Positions 37,912 to 47,090 of a DNA stretch of 64,000 nucleotides are shown in pieces; positions within the stretch are counted from its first letter, which is position 1; every line of letters starts with the position of its first letter. The stretch spans positions 155,277 to 219,276 of the forward strand of contig NZ_RCUV01000002.1 of the NCBI RefSeq assembly GCF_003667545.1, written 5' to 3'. The notes under the pieces are model-generated. The model searched no databases. It was given only the letters and a program-made list of their open reading frames with translations, and was not told where the DNA came from. Both the position numbers and the translations under genes were made by a program. This DNA comes from Mycetocola manganoxydans. Lineage in GTDB: Bacteria > Actinomycetota > Actinomycetes > Actinomycetales > Microbacteriaceae.

Positions 37912-39429
37912 TTAGAAGCCCTGCGCGAGCCGGTAGTACGCGTTGTTCCAGCGGACCTCGCGGCTGAAACCGCCCAGCGTCGTCTCGTTGTCGATGACGA
38001 GCAGCTCCGTTCCGGCGATCTCGGCGAAGTCGCGGAAGACCTCGACATCGACGGCCGTCGTCATCACCGTGTGGTGAGCGGCACCGGCGGTGAGCCACGC
38101 AGCAGCCGACGTCGCGAACGACGGCTGCGGCTTCCACACGGCACGGCCGACCGGAAGGTTCGGCAGCGCTTCGGCGGGTTCGATGACGTCGACGACGTTC
38201 GCGACAAGGCGGAAGCGGTCGCGCATATCACTCATCGCGACGACGACGGCGGGACCGGGGTCGGCGTTGAAGACGAGACGGACAGGGTCGTCCTTGCCAC
38301 CGATGCCCAGCGGGTGGATCTCGAGCGTCGGCTTCTGCGATGTGAGCCCGGGGCTGACCTCGAGCATGTGTGCGCCGAGGATCTGCTCCTCACCCGGAAC
38401 GAGGTGGTAGGTGTAGTCCTCCATGAGCGATGCCCCGCCGGGGAGGCCTGCCCCCATGACGGATGCTGCTCGCACGAGGATGGCGGTCTTCCAGTCACCC
38501 TCCGCACCGAAACCGTAGCCTTCGGCCATGAGTCGCTGCACGGCGAGGCCGGGAAGCTGCTTGAGCGCGCCGAGGTCTTCGAACGAGGTCGTGAACGCAC
38601 CGAAGCCACCCTCCTCGAGGAAGGTCCGCAGTCCGATCTCGATGGCAGCACCGTCGCGGAGGGACTCGTGGCGGTCGCCACCCTTCCGCAGCTCGGGCAC
38701 GACGTCGTACAGCTCTTCGTATTCGGCGACGAGAGCGTCGATATCGCTCTCGGAGACCGCCGCGACGGCATCCGCCAGTTCGTTGACGCCCCACGTGTTG
38801 ACCTGCACGCCGAACCGCAGCTCGGCCTCGGTCTTGTCACCCTCGGTGACGGCGACGTAGCGCATGTTGTCGCCGAAGCGGGCGAGCTTGAGTTCGTGGG
38901 TTGCTGCCCAGCCGGCGGCTGCACGCATCCAGGTCCCGACCTGCGCGGTCACGGCGGCGTTCGAGACGTGGCCGACGACGGTCTTGCGCGAGACGCCGAG
39001 GCGGGTCTGGATGTACCCGAACTCACGGTCTCCGTGTGCTGCCTGGTTGAGGTTCATGAAGTCGAAGTCGATCTCGCCCCACGGCAATTCAACGTTCGCC
39101 TGCGTGTGCAGGTGAAGCAGCGGCTTCTTGAGGGCATCGAGGCCGGCGATCCACATCTTCGCGGGAGAGAACGTGTGCATCCACGCGATCAACCCGATGA
39201 CCCTGTCGTCGGAGTTCGCGTCGAGCGCCGCGCGCCGGATGGACTCGGAATCCTTGAGCACGGGCTTCCAGACCACCTTGACGGGGACGTCGGATGCCGC
39301 GCCGAGCGTTTTCGCGATCTCCTGCGACTGGTCGGCAACCTGCTTCAGGGTCTCTTCGCCGTAGAGGTTCTGGCTCCCGGTGAGGAACCAGACTTCGTAG
39401 GAATCGAGTGACGTTGAGAGTTTAGGCAT
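37912..39429 (-). CDS. araA: L-arabinose isomerase
   Basis: A 505-residue isomerase that converts L-arabinose to L-ribulose. [23 protein letters not shown] is the family N-terminus, [15 protein letters not shown] and [14 protein letters not shown] follow, and [19 protein letters not shown] and [14 protein letters not shown] are equally typical. AAGGAG precedes the ATG. Its start overlaps the araD end by 8 bases, so the two are co-translated. No ribulokinase gene (araB) lies in this operon. The frame left open upstream is a shadow of araD. Confidence 0.97.
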   Translation of the reverse strand: MPKLSTSLDSYEVWFLTGSQNLYGEETLKQVADQSQEIAKTLGAASDVPVKVVWKPVLKDSESIRRAALDANSDDRVIGLIAWMHTFSPAKMWIAGLDALKKPLLHLHTQANVELPWGEIDFDFMNLNQAAHGDREFGYIQTRLGVSRKTVVGHVSNAAVTAQVGTWMRAAAGWAATHELKLARFGDNMRYVAVTEGDKTEAELRFGVQVNTWGVNELADAVAAVSESDIDALVAEYEELYDVVPELRKGGDRHESLRDGAAIEIGLRTFLEEGGFGAFTTSFEDLGALKQLPGLAVQRLMAEGYGFGAEGDWKTAILVRAASVMGAGLPGGASLMEDYTYHLVPGEEQILGAHMLEVSPGLTSQKPTLEIHPLGIGGKDDPVRLVFNADPGPAVVVAMSDMRDRFRLVANVVDVIEPAEALPNLPVGRAVWKPQPSFATSAAAWLTAGAAHHTVMTTAVDVEVFRDFAEIAGTELLVIDNETTLGGFSREVRWNNAYYRLAQGF

Positions 39430-40156
39430 TGGGATCTCCTTGTGTGTCGGCGATGGCGCCCTGCGGCGCCTGGCCGTAGACGTTCTGGTAGCGGTCGAAG
39501 AGGGAATCGATGGCGGGCTGCGGGATGGGAACCGGGGCGCCGAGCTGACGGGAGATGTGCACGGTGCGCGCGACGTCCTCCACCATGACGGCCGCCTTGA
39601 CGGCATCCTTCGCATCCTTGCCGATCGTGAACGGACCGTGATTGGCCATGAGCACGGCACGGCTGCGGTGGCCGGCGAGCGTTTCGACGATGCCGCGGCC
39701 GATCGAGTCGTCACCGATGATGGCGAACGGTCCGACCGGGATCTCGTCTCCGAACTCGTCGGCCATGGCGGTGATGACGCACGGGATCGCCTCGTTGCGG
39801 GCAGCCCAGGCCACGGCGTAGGTGGAGTGCGTGTGCACGACCCCACCAACCTCGGGCATATGCCGGTACACGTATGCGTGCGCCGCGGTGTCGCTCGAGG
39901 GCGAACGGTCTGATCCGGGAGTGCCCGCGATCACCATCCCGTCCAGGTCGCACAGGATCATGTTCTCGGGGGCGAGGTCGTCGTAGCTCACGCCGGACGG
40001 CTTGATCACGAACAGATCGGCACCAGGCACTCGCCCGGAGACGTTGCCGCCGGTCCAGACGACGAGTCCGTAGCGCACGAGTTCCCCATGCAGGCGGGCG
40101 ACGTCCGCTCGGACGCGGGCGATGGCGACTTCGATTTCAGGGCTGTAAGTGCTCAC
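39422..40156 (-). CDS. araD: L-ribulose-5-phosphate 4-epimerase
   Basis: A 244-residue class II aldolase-fold epimerase that makes D-xylulose 5-phosphate. [43 protein letters not shown] and [15 protein letters not shown] (zinc histidines) are typical of AraD. The GTG start MSTYSPEIE has GAGAGG 8 bases upstream. It is the first gene of the araD-araA pair, and a TACAACGTT operator overlaps the end of the gene before it. Confidence 0.95.
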   Translation of the reverse strand: MSTYSPEIEVAIARVRADVARLHGELVRYGLVVWTGGNVSGRVPGADLFVIKPSGVSYDDLAPENMILCDLDGMVIAGTPGSDRSPSSDTAAHAYVYRHMPEVGGVVHTHSTYAVAWAARNEAIPCVITAMADEFGDEIPVGPFAIIGDDSIGRGIVETLAGHRSRAVLMANHGPFTIGKDAKDAVKAAVMVEDVARTVHISRQLGAPVPIPQPAIDSLFDRYQNVYGQAPQGAIADTQGDPNA

Positions 40157-40192
40157 GCGAGAGCCTCTCTGTTTCTCATTCGATTCTCGATT

Positions 40193-41512
40193 CTAACGTT
40201 GTAAATCAGGGTGGATGCGAAAAGTTGCGAGCCCGCGGAGGCTCGCGTCCTTTCCACGCAATTCAGTGGTCAGCCGCGTACCGCTCTGCAGAATGATCCG
40301 GTCACACGTCCCGACGAGCTGCGCCGGATCCCTGGCGCCGAGGATGACGGTTGCGCCGGAGAGTGCGATGTCGACCAGCAGCCGGCGGCGGACCGTGGTC
40401 TCGGCCGCGGTGAGACCGGAGAACGGTTCGGTGATCAGGGCGACTCGGGGCGGAGCCGCCACCCAGCCGGCGAGCACCTCGTTCATCGCTTCCGTCGACG
40501 GTCGTGAGCGGGCGCCGGGGAGGGCGTCGAGAAGAGACGGAACCGCGCGAGGTGCATACTCTCGGCGCGGGTCGATCAGGCCCATTTTGGCCAGCCGGGC
40601 GAGGGATTCACCCGAAACACTCGTGGGGATGCCGCCGATCAGGCCGACGTCGTAGGTCGGCGGATGCTCGGAGATGAAGAGCACGCGAGCGGCGATGGCC
40701 CGTTCAACGGTCGACAGGTCGACCGGTTCGCCGTCGAGGAGAATCGTCCCCGTGACGCGTCCTCCGGTTGAGGCGCCGAAGATCCCGAAAACGAGATCTT
40801 CTGCTCCGCCCAGGCCGACGATCTCCCCGGCACGGATCGACAGCGACGCATCCTCGACGACCAGCCGGTCGCGCTGTACCGGATGGGAGACGGAGATGCC
40901 TGAGAGTTCGAGAACGACCGGACCGAGCACCTTCTCCGGTCGAGTCGCTGCGGCTTCGGTACCCCCGAGGAGATCCGTCAGACGACTCGCGTCTTCGGGT
41001 GTCGCCGTACCGACGATGGCGCCGTTCCGCACGACCACGACGAGGTCCACGGGGCGCGGGCTCAGCCGCACCTGGGCGAGAGTTTCGACAACGACGAGAA
41101 TCCGCACTCGTTCTGCCGCCAAGGCGAGAGCTGCGAACCACCGCGTCGATTCATCGTCCTGAAAGCGATCGAACCGCTCGTCGACGATCAGCAGTTCCGG
41201 TTCCCGCGCGAGTGCGCGGGCGAGTTCGACGGTGCGCTTGTCTACGGCGTCGAGCTCGAGCACGGGAGTGGCCGGGTGGACGCTCAGCCCGACCGCGTCG
41301 AGCAGAGCCATCGCCCGGCGTTCGCGCGGTGCAGCGCGGAGGAAAAAGCGTGAGCCCTCGGCCCCGAGGAGCACGTTGTCGGCGACGCTCTGAAACGGAA
41401 TCAGCTGGGACTCCGCCCCGATCACGGATGCTCCGTCAGCGACGGGCAGACCGCCGACGACGGCGATCAGCCGCGCGCGGTCCGGCAGTTCGCCGTCGAG
41501 TGGCATCCGCAT
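40193..41512 (-). CDS. Degenerate ABC-ATPase-like protein of the CUT2 operon
   Basis: A 439-residue protein with the two-domain layout of sugar ABC ATPases but without working P-loops. In half 1 about 60 residues carrying Walker A are missing: the protein begins just before the Q-loop region (VIGAESQLIPFQSVADNVLLGAE), then has LARALAREPELLIVDERF as a Walker B relic. Half 2 keeps VVLELSGISVSHPVQRDRLVVEDASLSIRAGEIVGLGG, but AEDLVFG replaces the nucleotide loop and VALITEPF replaces LLLDEP. No LSGGQ is seen in either half. The frame is intact and lies 61 bases after the permease gene, so it is probably a functional non-catalytic protein; decay is the alternative. Confidence 0.72.
   Translation of the reverse strand: MRMPLDGELPDRARLIAVVGGLPVADGASVIGAESQLIPFQSVADNVLLGAEGSRFFLRAAPRERRAMALLDAVGLSVHPATPVLELDAVDKRTVELARALAREPELLIVDERFDRFQDDESTRWFAALALAAERVRILVVVETLAQVRLSPRPVDLVVVVRNGAIVGTATPEDASRLTDLLGGTEAAATRPEKVLGPVVLELSGISVSHPVQRDRLVVEDASLSIRAGEIVGLGGAEDLVFGIFGASTGGRVTGTILLDGEPVDLSTVERAIAARVLFISEHPPTYDVGLIGGIPTSVSGESLARLAKMGLIDPRREYAPRAVPSLLDALPGARSRPSTEAMNEVLAGWVAAPPRVALITEPFSGLTAAETTVRRRLLVDIALSGATVILGARDPAQLVGTCDRIILQSGTRLTTELRGKDASLRGLATFRIHPDLQR
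40194..40203 (-). promoter_or_regulatory. Operator-like site before araD
   Basis: Reading leftward the sequence is TTTACAACGTTAGAA. It shares the 9-base word TACAACGTT with the operators at 11040-11051 and 12294-12309. It overlaps the stop codon of the preceding ABC-like gene, 38 bases before the araD start. Confidence 0.5.
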
Positions 41513-41573
41513 CTTCTTTCTTGCAGCGATCCCGGCCGCCGCACTTTTCGTGAGGCGGCCGGGATCACAGGTG

Positions 41574-42815
41574 TTACTTGCCGCCCGAGCGACGCTTGTT
41601 GTAGACGTCGAAGGCGACGGCGAGCAGGAGCACGAGGCCCTTGACGGCCTGCTGCCACTCGATACCGAGGCCGAGGATCGACATACCGTTGTTGAGCACA
41701 CCGATGATGAGACCACCGATGATGGCGCCGCCGATGGTTCCGACACCACCCTGAACCGCAGCTCCACCGATGAATGCCGCAGAGATGGCCTCGAGCTCGA
41801 AACCGTCACCGGCCTTCGGGCCGGCCAGGTTGAGGCGAGCGGTGAAGATCAGGCCGGCGAGGGCAGCGAGTACGCCCATGTTGACGAACAGCAGGAAGTC
41901 GGTCTTGCGCGTCTTGATACCGGACAGTTCGGCGGCGTGACGGTTGCCACCGATCGCGTAGACGTGGCGGCCGAAGACGCTGCGGTTCATGATGATGCCG
42001 TAGATGAGTACGAGGACGGCGAGCACGATCAGGGTGACCGGGATGCCCTTGTACGACGCGAGGGCGTAGGCGAAGAATCCGATGGCGATCGTGATGAGCA
42101 CGAGCTTGGCGACGAACCAGACGATCGGCTCGACCTCCTGGCCGTACTTGGCGCGGGCGTTGCGGGTGCGGACCTGGCCGACGATGAGTGCGACGACCGC
42201 GACGGCAGCGACGATGAGCGTCAGCGGGTCAAGGTCGAGATCACCGAAGACGTTGCTGAGGAAGCCGTTGCCGAGTGCACGGTACTCGGCCGGGAACGAG
42301 CCGATGTTGGCGTTACCGAGAACGACGAGCGCGAGGCCGCGGAAGATGAGCATGCCTGCGAGCGTCACGATGAACGCCGGTATGCCGACGTAGGCGATCC
42401 AGAAGCCCTGCCACATTCCGACGAGCGCACCGATACCGAGCGACATGATGATGGCGAGCCACCAGGGCAGTCCCCACGACACGGCGAAGACGCCGGAGCA
42501 GGCACCGACGAACGCGGCGACGGATCCGACCGAGAGGTCGATGTGCCCGGCGATGATGATCATCACCATGCCGATCGCCAGGACGAGAATGTACCCGTTC
42601 TGGACGATGAGGTTCGAGATGTTCTGCGGGCGAAGCAGGATGCCGTCGGTCACGACGGAGAAGAACAGCACGACCGCGAGAAGGGCGAGGAAGATGCCGT
42701 TCTTGCCGAGGTCGGAGAGCAGATGGCTGAGCCAGCTCGTGAACTTGTTCTCTACGGGGTGGATTCCGCCGCCGGCAGCGGTTTCCTCGGTCACCGGGGA
42801 CTGGGTGTTTGACAT
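41574..42815 (-). CDS. CUT2 sugar ABC permease, MmsB/GguB/XylH-like
   Basis: A 413-residue RbsC-family permease, longer than the ~330 of RbsC, as in the XylH/GguB group. YILVLAIGMVMIIIAGHIDLSVGSVAAFVGACSGVF is the hallmark, and an extra segment VRTRNARAKYGQEVEPIVWFVAKLVL marks the long subtype. AAELSGIKTRKTDFLLFVNMGVLAALAGLIFTARLN is also typical. It forms the channel for the ChvE-like binding protein two genes upstream; probable cargoes are xylose, glucose, galactose or arabinose. Confidence 0.9.
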   Translation of the reverse strand: MSNTQSPVTEETAAGGGIHPVENKFTSWLSHLLSDLGKNGIFLALLAVVLFFSVVTDGILLRPQNISNLIVQNGYILVLAIGMVMIIIAGHIDLSVGSVAAFVGACSGVFAVSWGLPWWLAIIMSLGIGALVGMWQGFWIAYVGIPAFIVTLAGMLIFRGLALVVLGNANIGSFPAEYRALGNGFLSNVFGDLDLDPLTLIVAAVAVVALIVGQVRTRNARAKYGQEVEPIVWFVAKLVLITIAIGFFAYALASYKGIPVTLIVLAVLVLIYGIIMNRSVFGRHVYAIGGNRHAAELSGIKTRKTDFLLFVNMGVLAALAGLIFTARLNLAGPKAGDGFELEAISAAFIGGAAVQGGVGTIGGAIIGGLIIGVLNNGMSILGLGIEWQQAVKGLVLLLAVAFDVYNKRRSGGK

Positions 42816-42846
42816 GTCAGGGTTCTCCTTGGTGGTGCCGAGCGCG

Positions 42847-44376
42847 CTAGCGCGGCTTTTCCATGGTCATGAGTTTGAGAAGGGATTCCGGGTTGGCTTC
42901 TTCGATCGGAAGCTGGCCGGTGATGCGTCCCTCGCTGAGGGCGTAGATGCGGTCGCAGATGCCGAGCAGTTCCGGCAGTTCGCTCGAGATGACGATGACA
43001 CCCTTGCCCTGCGCTGCGAGGGCGTTGATGATCGCGTAGATCTCGTACTTGGCGCCGACGTCGATGCCGCGGGTCGGTTCATCGAGGATGAGCACCTCGG
43101 GGTCGGAGTAGATCCATTTCGACAGAACGACCTTCTGCTGGTTTCCACCCGAGAGCTTGCCGGTCTTGGCGAGAACGTTCGGAGCCTTGATGTTCATGCT
43201 CGTCCGGTAACCGTTGGCGATCTTGTACTCTTCGTTGTCGTTCACGAGGCCGTTCGACGACAGCTTGTCGAGCGATGCGAGCCCGATGTTCCGCTTGATG
43301 TCCTCGAGCAGATTGAGGCCGTAGTGCTTGCGGTCTTCGGTGGCGTACGCGATGCCGTTCTTGATGGCCTCTGAGACGGTGCGGGTCTTGATCTCCTTGC
43401 CGTGCATGAAGACCTTGCCGGAGATGCGGCTGCCGTAGCTGTGGCCGAACAGGCTCATCGCGAATTCAGTGCGCCCGGCACCCATGAGGCCGGCGATGCC
43501 GACGATCTCGCCGGCGCGCACGTTGATGCTGACGTCGTCGACCATGACCCGGGTAGGGTCCTGGGGGTGGTGAGCGGTCCAGTCCTCGACCCGCAGGAGC
43601 TCATCGCCGATGTTCGGCGTGTGGTCCGGGTAGCGGTGTTCGAGGTCGCGACCGACCATGTCCTTGATGATGCGCTCTTCCGTGACATCCGTTTTCTGGA
43701 TCGTCTCGATCGTCTTGCCGTCGCGGATCACGGTGACCGTGTCTGCGACCTTCTTGATCTCGTTGAGCTTGTGGCTGATGATGATCGACGTGATGCCCTG
43801 CTCCTTGAGGTGCAGGATCAGGTCGAGAAGGTGGTCGGAGTCCTCGTCGTTGAGGGCTGCGGTCGGCTCGTCGAGGATGAGGAGCTTCACGCGCTTCGAC
43901 AGCGCCTTCGCGATTTCGACGAGCTGCTGCTTGCCGACACCGATCTGGAGGATCTTGGTGGTCGGGTTCTCCTTGAGGCCGACGCGGGCGAGGAGCGCTG
44001 CTGCCTCGTGGTTGGTCTTGTTCCAGTCGATCAGCCCGAACGCACCCTTTTGCTCGTTGTTCAGGAAGATGTTCTCGGCGATCGACAGGTGCGGGCTCAG
44101 CGCGAGCTCCTGGTGGATGATCACGATGCCTTTGGCCTCGGAGTCGCGAATGTCCTTGAATTCGACGACCTCGTCTTCGAAGACGATGTCGCCGGTGTAT
44201 GTCCCGTGCGGGTAGACACCCGAGAGGACCTTCATGAGCGTCGACTTGCCCGCGCCGTTTTCGCCGCAGATCGCGTGCACAGTGCCACGCTCAACGTCGA
44301 GTGTGACGTCCGACAGTGCCTTGACACCGGGGAACGTCTTGGTGATGCTGCGCATCTCGAGGATGTTTGTGGTCAC
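42847..44376 (-). CDS. CUT2 sugar ABC transporter ATPase, MmsA/GguA-like
   Basis: A 509-residue double ATPase with intact motifs: GENGAGKST, then [12 protein letters not shown] in half 1, and [30 protein letters not shown] and [19 protein letters not shown] in half 2. [26 protein letters not shown] is typical of MmsA/GguA. GTG ([17 protein letters not shown]) with AAGAAGG upstream is preferred to the longer frame, which starts within the intercistronic hairpin region. It should power the MmsB-like permease. Confidence 0.93.
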   Translation of the reverse strand: MTTNILEMRSITKTFPGVKALSDVTLDVERGTVHAICGENGAGKSTLMKVLSGVYPHGTYTGDIVFEDEVVEFKDIRDSEAKGIVIIHQELALSPHLSIAENIFLNNEQKGAFGLIDWNKTNHEAAALLARVGLKENPTTKILQIGVGKQQLVEIAKALSKRVKLLILDEPTAALNDEDSDHLLDLILHLKEQGITSIIISHKLNEIKKVADTVTVIRDGKTIETIQKTDVTEERIIKDMVGRDLEHRYPDHTPNIGDELLRVEDWTAHHPQDPTRVMVDDVSINVRAGEIVGIAGLMGAGRTEFAMSLFGHSYGSRISGKVFMHGKEIKTRTVSEAIKNGIAYATEDRKHYGLNLLEDIKRNIGLASLDKLSSNGLVNDNEEYKIANGYRTSMNIKAPNVLAKTGKLSGGNQQKVVLSKWIYSDPEVLILDEPTRGIDVGAKYEIYAIINALAAQGKGVIVISSELPELLGICDRIYALSEGRITGQLPIEEANPESLLKLMTMEKPR

Positions 44377-44423
44377 TTCCGCACCTTCTTCATACCGATA
44401 ACCTGCTTCGTTGCACCCGACTG

Positions 44424-44456
44424 CCGGTGGGAGAGAAAGCTCCTCTCCCACCGGCG
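44424..44456. repeat. Intercistronic hairpin after the ChvE-like binding protein gene
   Basis: GCCGGTGGGAGAG and CTCTCCCACCGGC form a perfect 13-base stem with a 7-base loop. It lies 23 bases past the binding protein stop and before the ATPase start. No T-tract follows in the leftward direction, so partial readthrough is likely. Confidence 0.8.
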
Positions 44457-44479
44457 GTGGGCGTTACTGAAGAAGGGTG

Positions 44480-45607
44480 TTATCCGATTTCTTCTTCGGT
44501 CCAGTAGCCGGACTCGACCAGGACCTCGTTGACGTTGTCCTTGACAACGATCTGCGAGTCGAGGAGGTAGGACGGAACGACGAACTTGCCGTTGTCGTAG
44601 TCCTCGGTGTTGTTGACCTCAGGCTCGTCGTCGTTCAGAACGGCGATCGTCATTTCAACCGCGGCCGTTGCGAGCTTGCGGGTGTCCTTGAAGATGGTCG
44701 CGAACTGCTCGCCCGAGTTGGCGATTGCCTTGACCGAGTCGATCTCAGCGTCCTGACCCGAGATGATGGGCCATTCGTCACCGGTCGTGTAACCGGCGTC
44801 GGTCAGTGCCGAGATGATTCCACGGGAGATGCCGTCGTACGGCGACAGAACGCCGTTGACCTTCGAGCCGTCGGAGTAGGTCGACGTCAGGATGTTCTCC
44901 ATGCGCTTCTGAGCGGTTTCGCCGTCCCAGCGGAGCGTTGCTGCCTGCTCGAAGCTCGTCTGGCCGCTCTTGACGACGAGAGTGCCTGCATCAATGAACG
45001 GCTTCAGGGTGTCCTGCGCGCCGTCCCAGAAGAAGGTTGCGTTGTTGTCGTCGGGGGAACCGGCGAACATCTCGATGTTGAACGGGCCCGCGGGTGCGCC
45101 GTCGACCGGCTCGCCCTCGAGGTCCGTCAGGCCGAGGCCGTTGAGGACGGAGGTGGCCTGCTGCACGCCGACCTTGTAGTTGTCGAACGAGGCGTAGTAG
45201 CTGACGTTCTCGGTGTCGCGGATGAGGCGGTCGTATGCGATGACCGGGATCTCGGCGTCAGCGGCGTCCTGCAGGACCTGCGTCAGCGTGGTGCCATCGA
45301 TGGAGGCGATGATCAGGGCTTCTGCGCCCTTGGTGATCATGTTCTCGATCTGCGAGACCTGGGTGGGGATGTCGTCTTCTGCGTACTGCAGGTCGACCTT
45401 GTAACCCTCGGCCTCGAGCTGCTCCTTGACGGCGTCGCCATCCTGGATCCAGCGCTCGCTCGACTTGGTGGGCATTGCGACGCCGACGAGCTGGCCTGAG
45501 CCTGCTGCTTCGCCGTCTCCGCCGCCGGTTGAACCGCCCTGCGAGCACGCTGCGAGCGACACGACCATTGCGCCGGCCGCGAGTGTCGCGATGACAATCT
45601 TCTTCAC
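44480..45607 (-). CDS. CUT2 solute-binding lipoprotein, ChvE/MmsE-like
   Basis: A 375-residue lipoprotein; SLAAC gives the lipidated Cys at 21. [50 protein letters not shown] is typical of the ChvE multiple-monosaccharide-binding group, and [27 protein letters not shown] supports it. It is the first gene of the CUT2 operon. A promoter with an operator on its start region is visible upstream, matching the LacI protein next door. Confidence 0.92.
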   Translation of the reverse strand: MKKIVIATLAAGAMVVSLAACSQGGSTGGGDGEAAGSGQLVGVAMPTKSSERWIQDGDAVKEQLEAEGYKVDLQYAEDDIPTQVSQIENMITKGAEALIIASIDGTTLTQVLQDAADAEIPVIAYDRLIRDTENVSYYASFDNYKVGVQQATSVLNGLGLTDLEGEPVDGAPAGPFNIEMFAGSPDDNNATFFWDGAQDTLKPFIDAGTLVVKSGQTSFEQAATLRWDGETAQKRMENILTSTYSDGSKVNGVLSPYDGISRGIISALTDAGYTTGDEWPIISGQDAEIDSVKAIANSGEQFATIFKDTRKLATAAVEMTIAVLNDDEPEVNNTEDYDNGKFVVPSYLLDSQIVVKDNVNEVLVESGYWTEEEIG

Positions 45608-45806
45608 TGTGTTTACCTCTCTGTAATCGTTGCCATGGACGTCTTTGTCGCCTGGGATTCCAGACAGGTGTGGTTTCCGTACGAGCGGGCTGCGTCCATG
45701 AATGCCGCGCTCGATCCCTCTGCCGAGACGAAGGGAGGTGGGGAACCGTGAAAAAAGGTGTGGGGGTTTCTTCGTCGATCTCGCACACCAGCGATTTCGA
45801 CCGTTG

Positions 45807-45864
45807 CAATGTGACCGTTCACATTGTCGTCACATGTTACGCAGAAAACCGCTGCCTGTGTCAA
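45807..45864 (-). promoter_or_regulatory. Promoter and operator of the ChvE-like importer operon
   Basis: Reading leftward, TTGACA (45859-45864) and TAACAT (45834-45839) are 19 bases apart. The 20-base palindrome CAATGTGACCGTTCACATTG (45807-45826, one mismatched pair) lies directly downstream. This is the main content of the 307-base gap 45608-45914, which has no gene. A related site stands before the adjacent LacI gene. Confidence 0.6.
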
Positions 45865-45914
45865 ATTGCAAGATCTCGGTTTGGTAACCGCGGCCGGATG
45901 CCGTATCGCGCGAG

Positions 45915-46934
45915 TCAAAACGACGGCCGCGCCGTCGACGCGCGGACGATCAATTCCGGCTGGATCCTGCCCGTGTAGCCTGCGGCCTGGTCGTCCATGG
46001 TCCCGAGGAGCTGGGCGACGCAGCGCCGCCCCAGTTCGGGGAAATCCTGTTTGACCGTGGTGAGGGGCGGCCAGAAGTGGGCGGCCTCCGGGATGTCGTC
46101 GAAACCGACGATGGAGACGTCGTGCGGAACGTCCTGGCCCGCGTCGCGGATCGCGTGCATGAGCCCGAGCGCCATCTGGTCGTTGGAGGAGAAGATCGCG
46201 GTGAAGTCGCGGACGCGCATGAGTTCACGCCCGGCGTAGTAGCCGAACTCTGCCGACCAGTCACCGAGGATCGGTGCCGTCGTCGGCACATCCTGGGCGT
46301 TCATCTCCTCGAGGAACCCGCGCATTCGCGCTTCCGCCTCGATCCAGTCCTGCGGGCCAGCAAGGTGGTAGATGTTCCGGTGGCCGAGCTCGATGAGGTG
46401 CCTGGTTGCCAGCCGCGCCCCCGCGACCTGGTCGACGGCGATGGCGTGGTCGTCGGTGCCCTCGCTCGTGTTCATCGTCACGAACGGCACGCGGAGATCG
46501 AGATTGGAGATCGCCCGGAACACGCGGACCTGGGGCGCGATGATCACGAGCCCCTCGATGGCCTGGGCGTTGAGGTGGTTGAGCGCGGTGAGGATCGACG
46601 ACTCGTCGGTCTTCGTGATGTTGGCGGTCGAGACGAGGTAGCCGGCATCCTGCGCCGCGCTCTCGATGCTCTGGATGATGCTCGACGGCCCGTATTGCGA
46701 ACGTTGCGAGGCCAACACGCCGATCGTGCGCGAGCGACTGGTGACGAGGGCCCTGGCCGCGCGATTGGGGCGGTATTGCAGGTCGTTCATCACGTCGAGG
46801 ACGCGCTGCCTGGTCGAATCGCGGATGCTCGGGTGGTCGTTGAGCACCCGGGAGACGGTCTGATGGCTCACGCCAGCGAGGCGTGCGACGTCGCGGATGT
46901 TCGGCGCTTTGCCTCTGTCGACGCTGTCTGTCAC
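45915..46934 (-). CDS. LacI-family repressor of the ChvE-like importer
   Basis: A 339-residue LacI/GalR repressor. The HTH is IRDVARLAGVSHQTVSRVLNDHPSIRDSTRQRVLDVM, the hinge NRAARALVTSRSRTIG, and the C-terminus ELIVRASTARPSF. The GTG start (VTDSVDRGKAPN) follows AAGGGTG; a longer frame would run through the operator and is rejected. It precedes the importer operon on the same strand. ATGTG-type palindromes before both units suggest it represses itself and the importer. Confidence 0.87.
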   Translation of the reverse strand: MTDSVDRGKAPNIRDVARLAGVSHQTVSRVLNDHPSIRDSTRQRVLDVMNDLQYRPNRAARALVTSRSRTIGVLASQRSQYGPSSIIQSIESAAQDAGYLVSTANITKTDESSILTALNHLNAQAIEGLVIIAPQVRVFRAISNLDLRVPFVTMNTSEGTDDHAIAVDQVAGARLATRHLIELGHRNIYHLAGPQDWIEAEARMRGFLEEMNAQDVPTTAPILGDWSAEFGYYAGRELMRVRDFTAIFSSNDQMALGLMHAIRDAGQDVPHDVSIVGFDDIPEAAHFWPPLTTVKQDFPELGRRCVAQLLGTMDDQAAGYTGRIQPELIVRASTARPSF

Positions 46935-46952
46935 CGGAACACCCTTGAATCC

Positions 46953-46968
46953 ATGTGCACGGTCACAT
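46953..46968 (-). promoter_or_regulatory. LacI-type operator before its own repressor gene
   Basis: ATGTGCACGGTCACAT has perfect ATGTG/CACAT arms, 18 bases before the repressor start. It resembles the operator before the importer operon. Confidence 0.5.
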
Positions 46969-47037
46969 CCGCGCCAGTACGTCAATTATGCACGGCTCGG
47001 GCAGGAGCGCGAACGCGCCTCTACGGCACTTGGTGGC

Positions 47038-47090
47038 GATGTGACACGGGATGTGACGGCAAAGACCCGTTGTCACACGCCTGTCACATC
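47038..47090. repeat. Inverted TGTGAC-rich arms at the end of the MFS gene
   Basis: Imperfectly complementary 22-base arms (47038-47059 and 47069-47090) each contain two TGTGAC words and are separated by 9 bases. The right arm holds the last codons and stop of the leftward MFS gene. It may be its terminator, or extra binding sites for the adjacent LacI repressor. Confidence 0.5.

Noticed and set aside
41550..42812. A 420-codon plus-strand frame opposite the MmsB-like permease
   Set aside because: It is very acidic and repetitive, the mirror of hydrophobic helices, with no ribosome site or motif.
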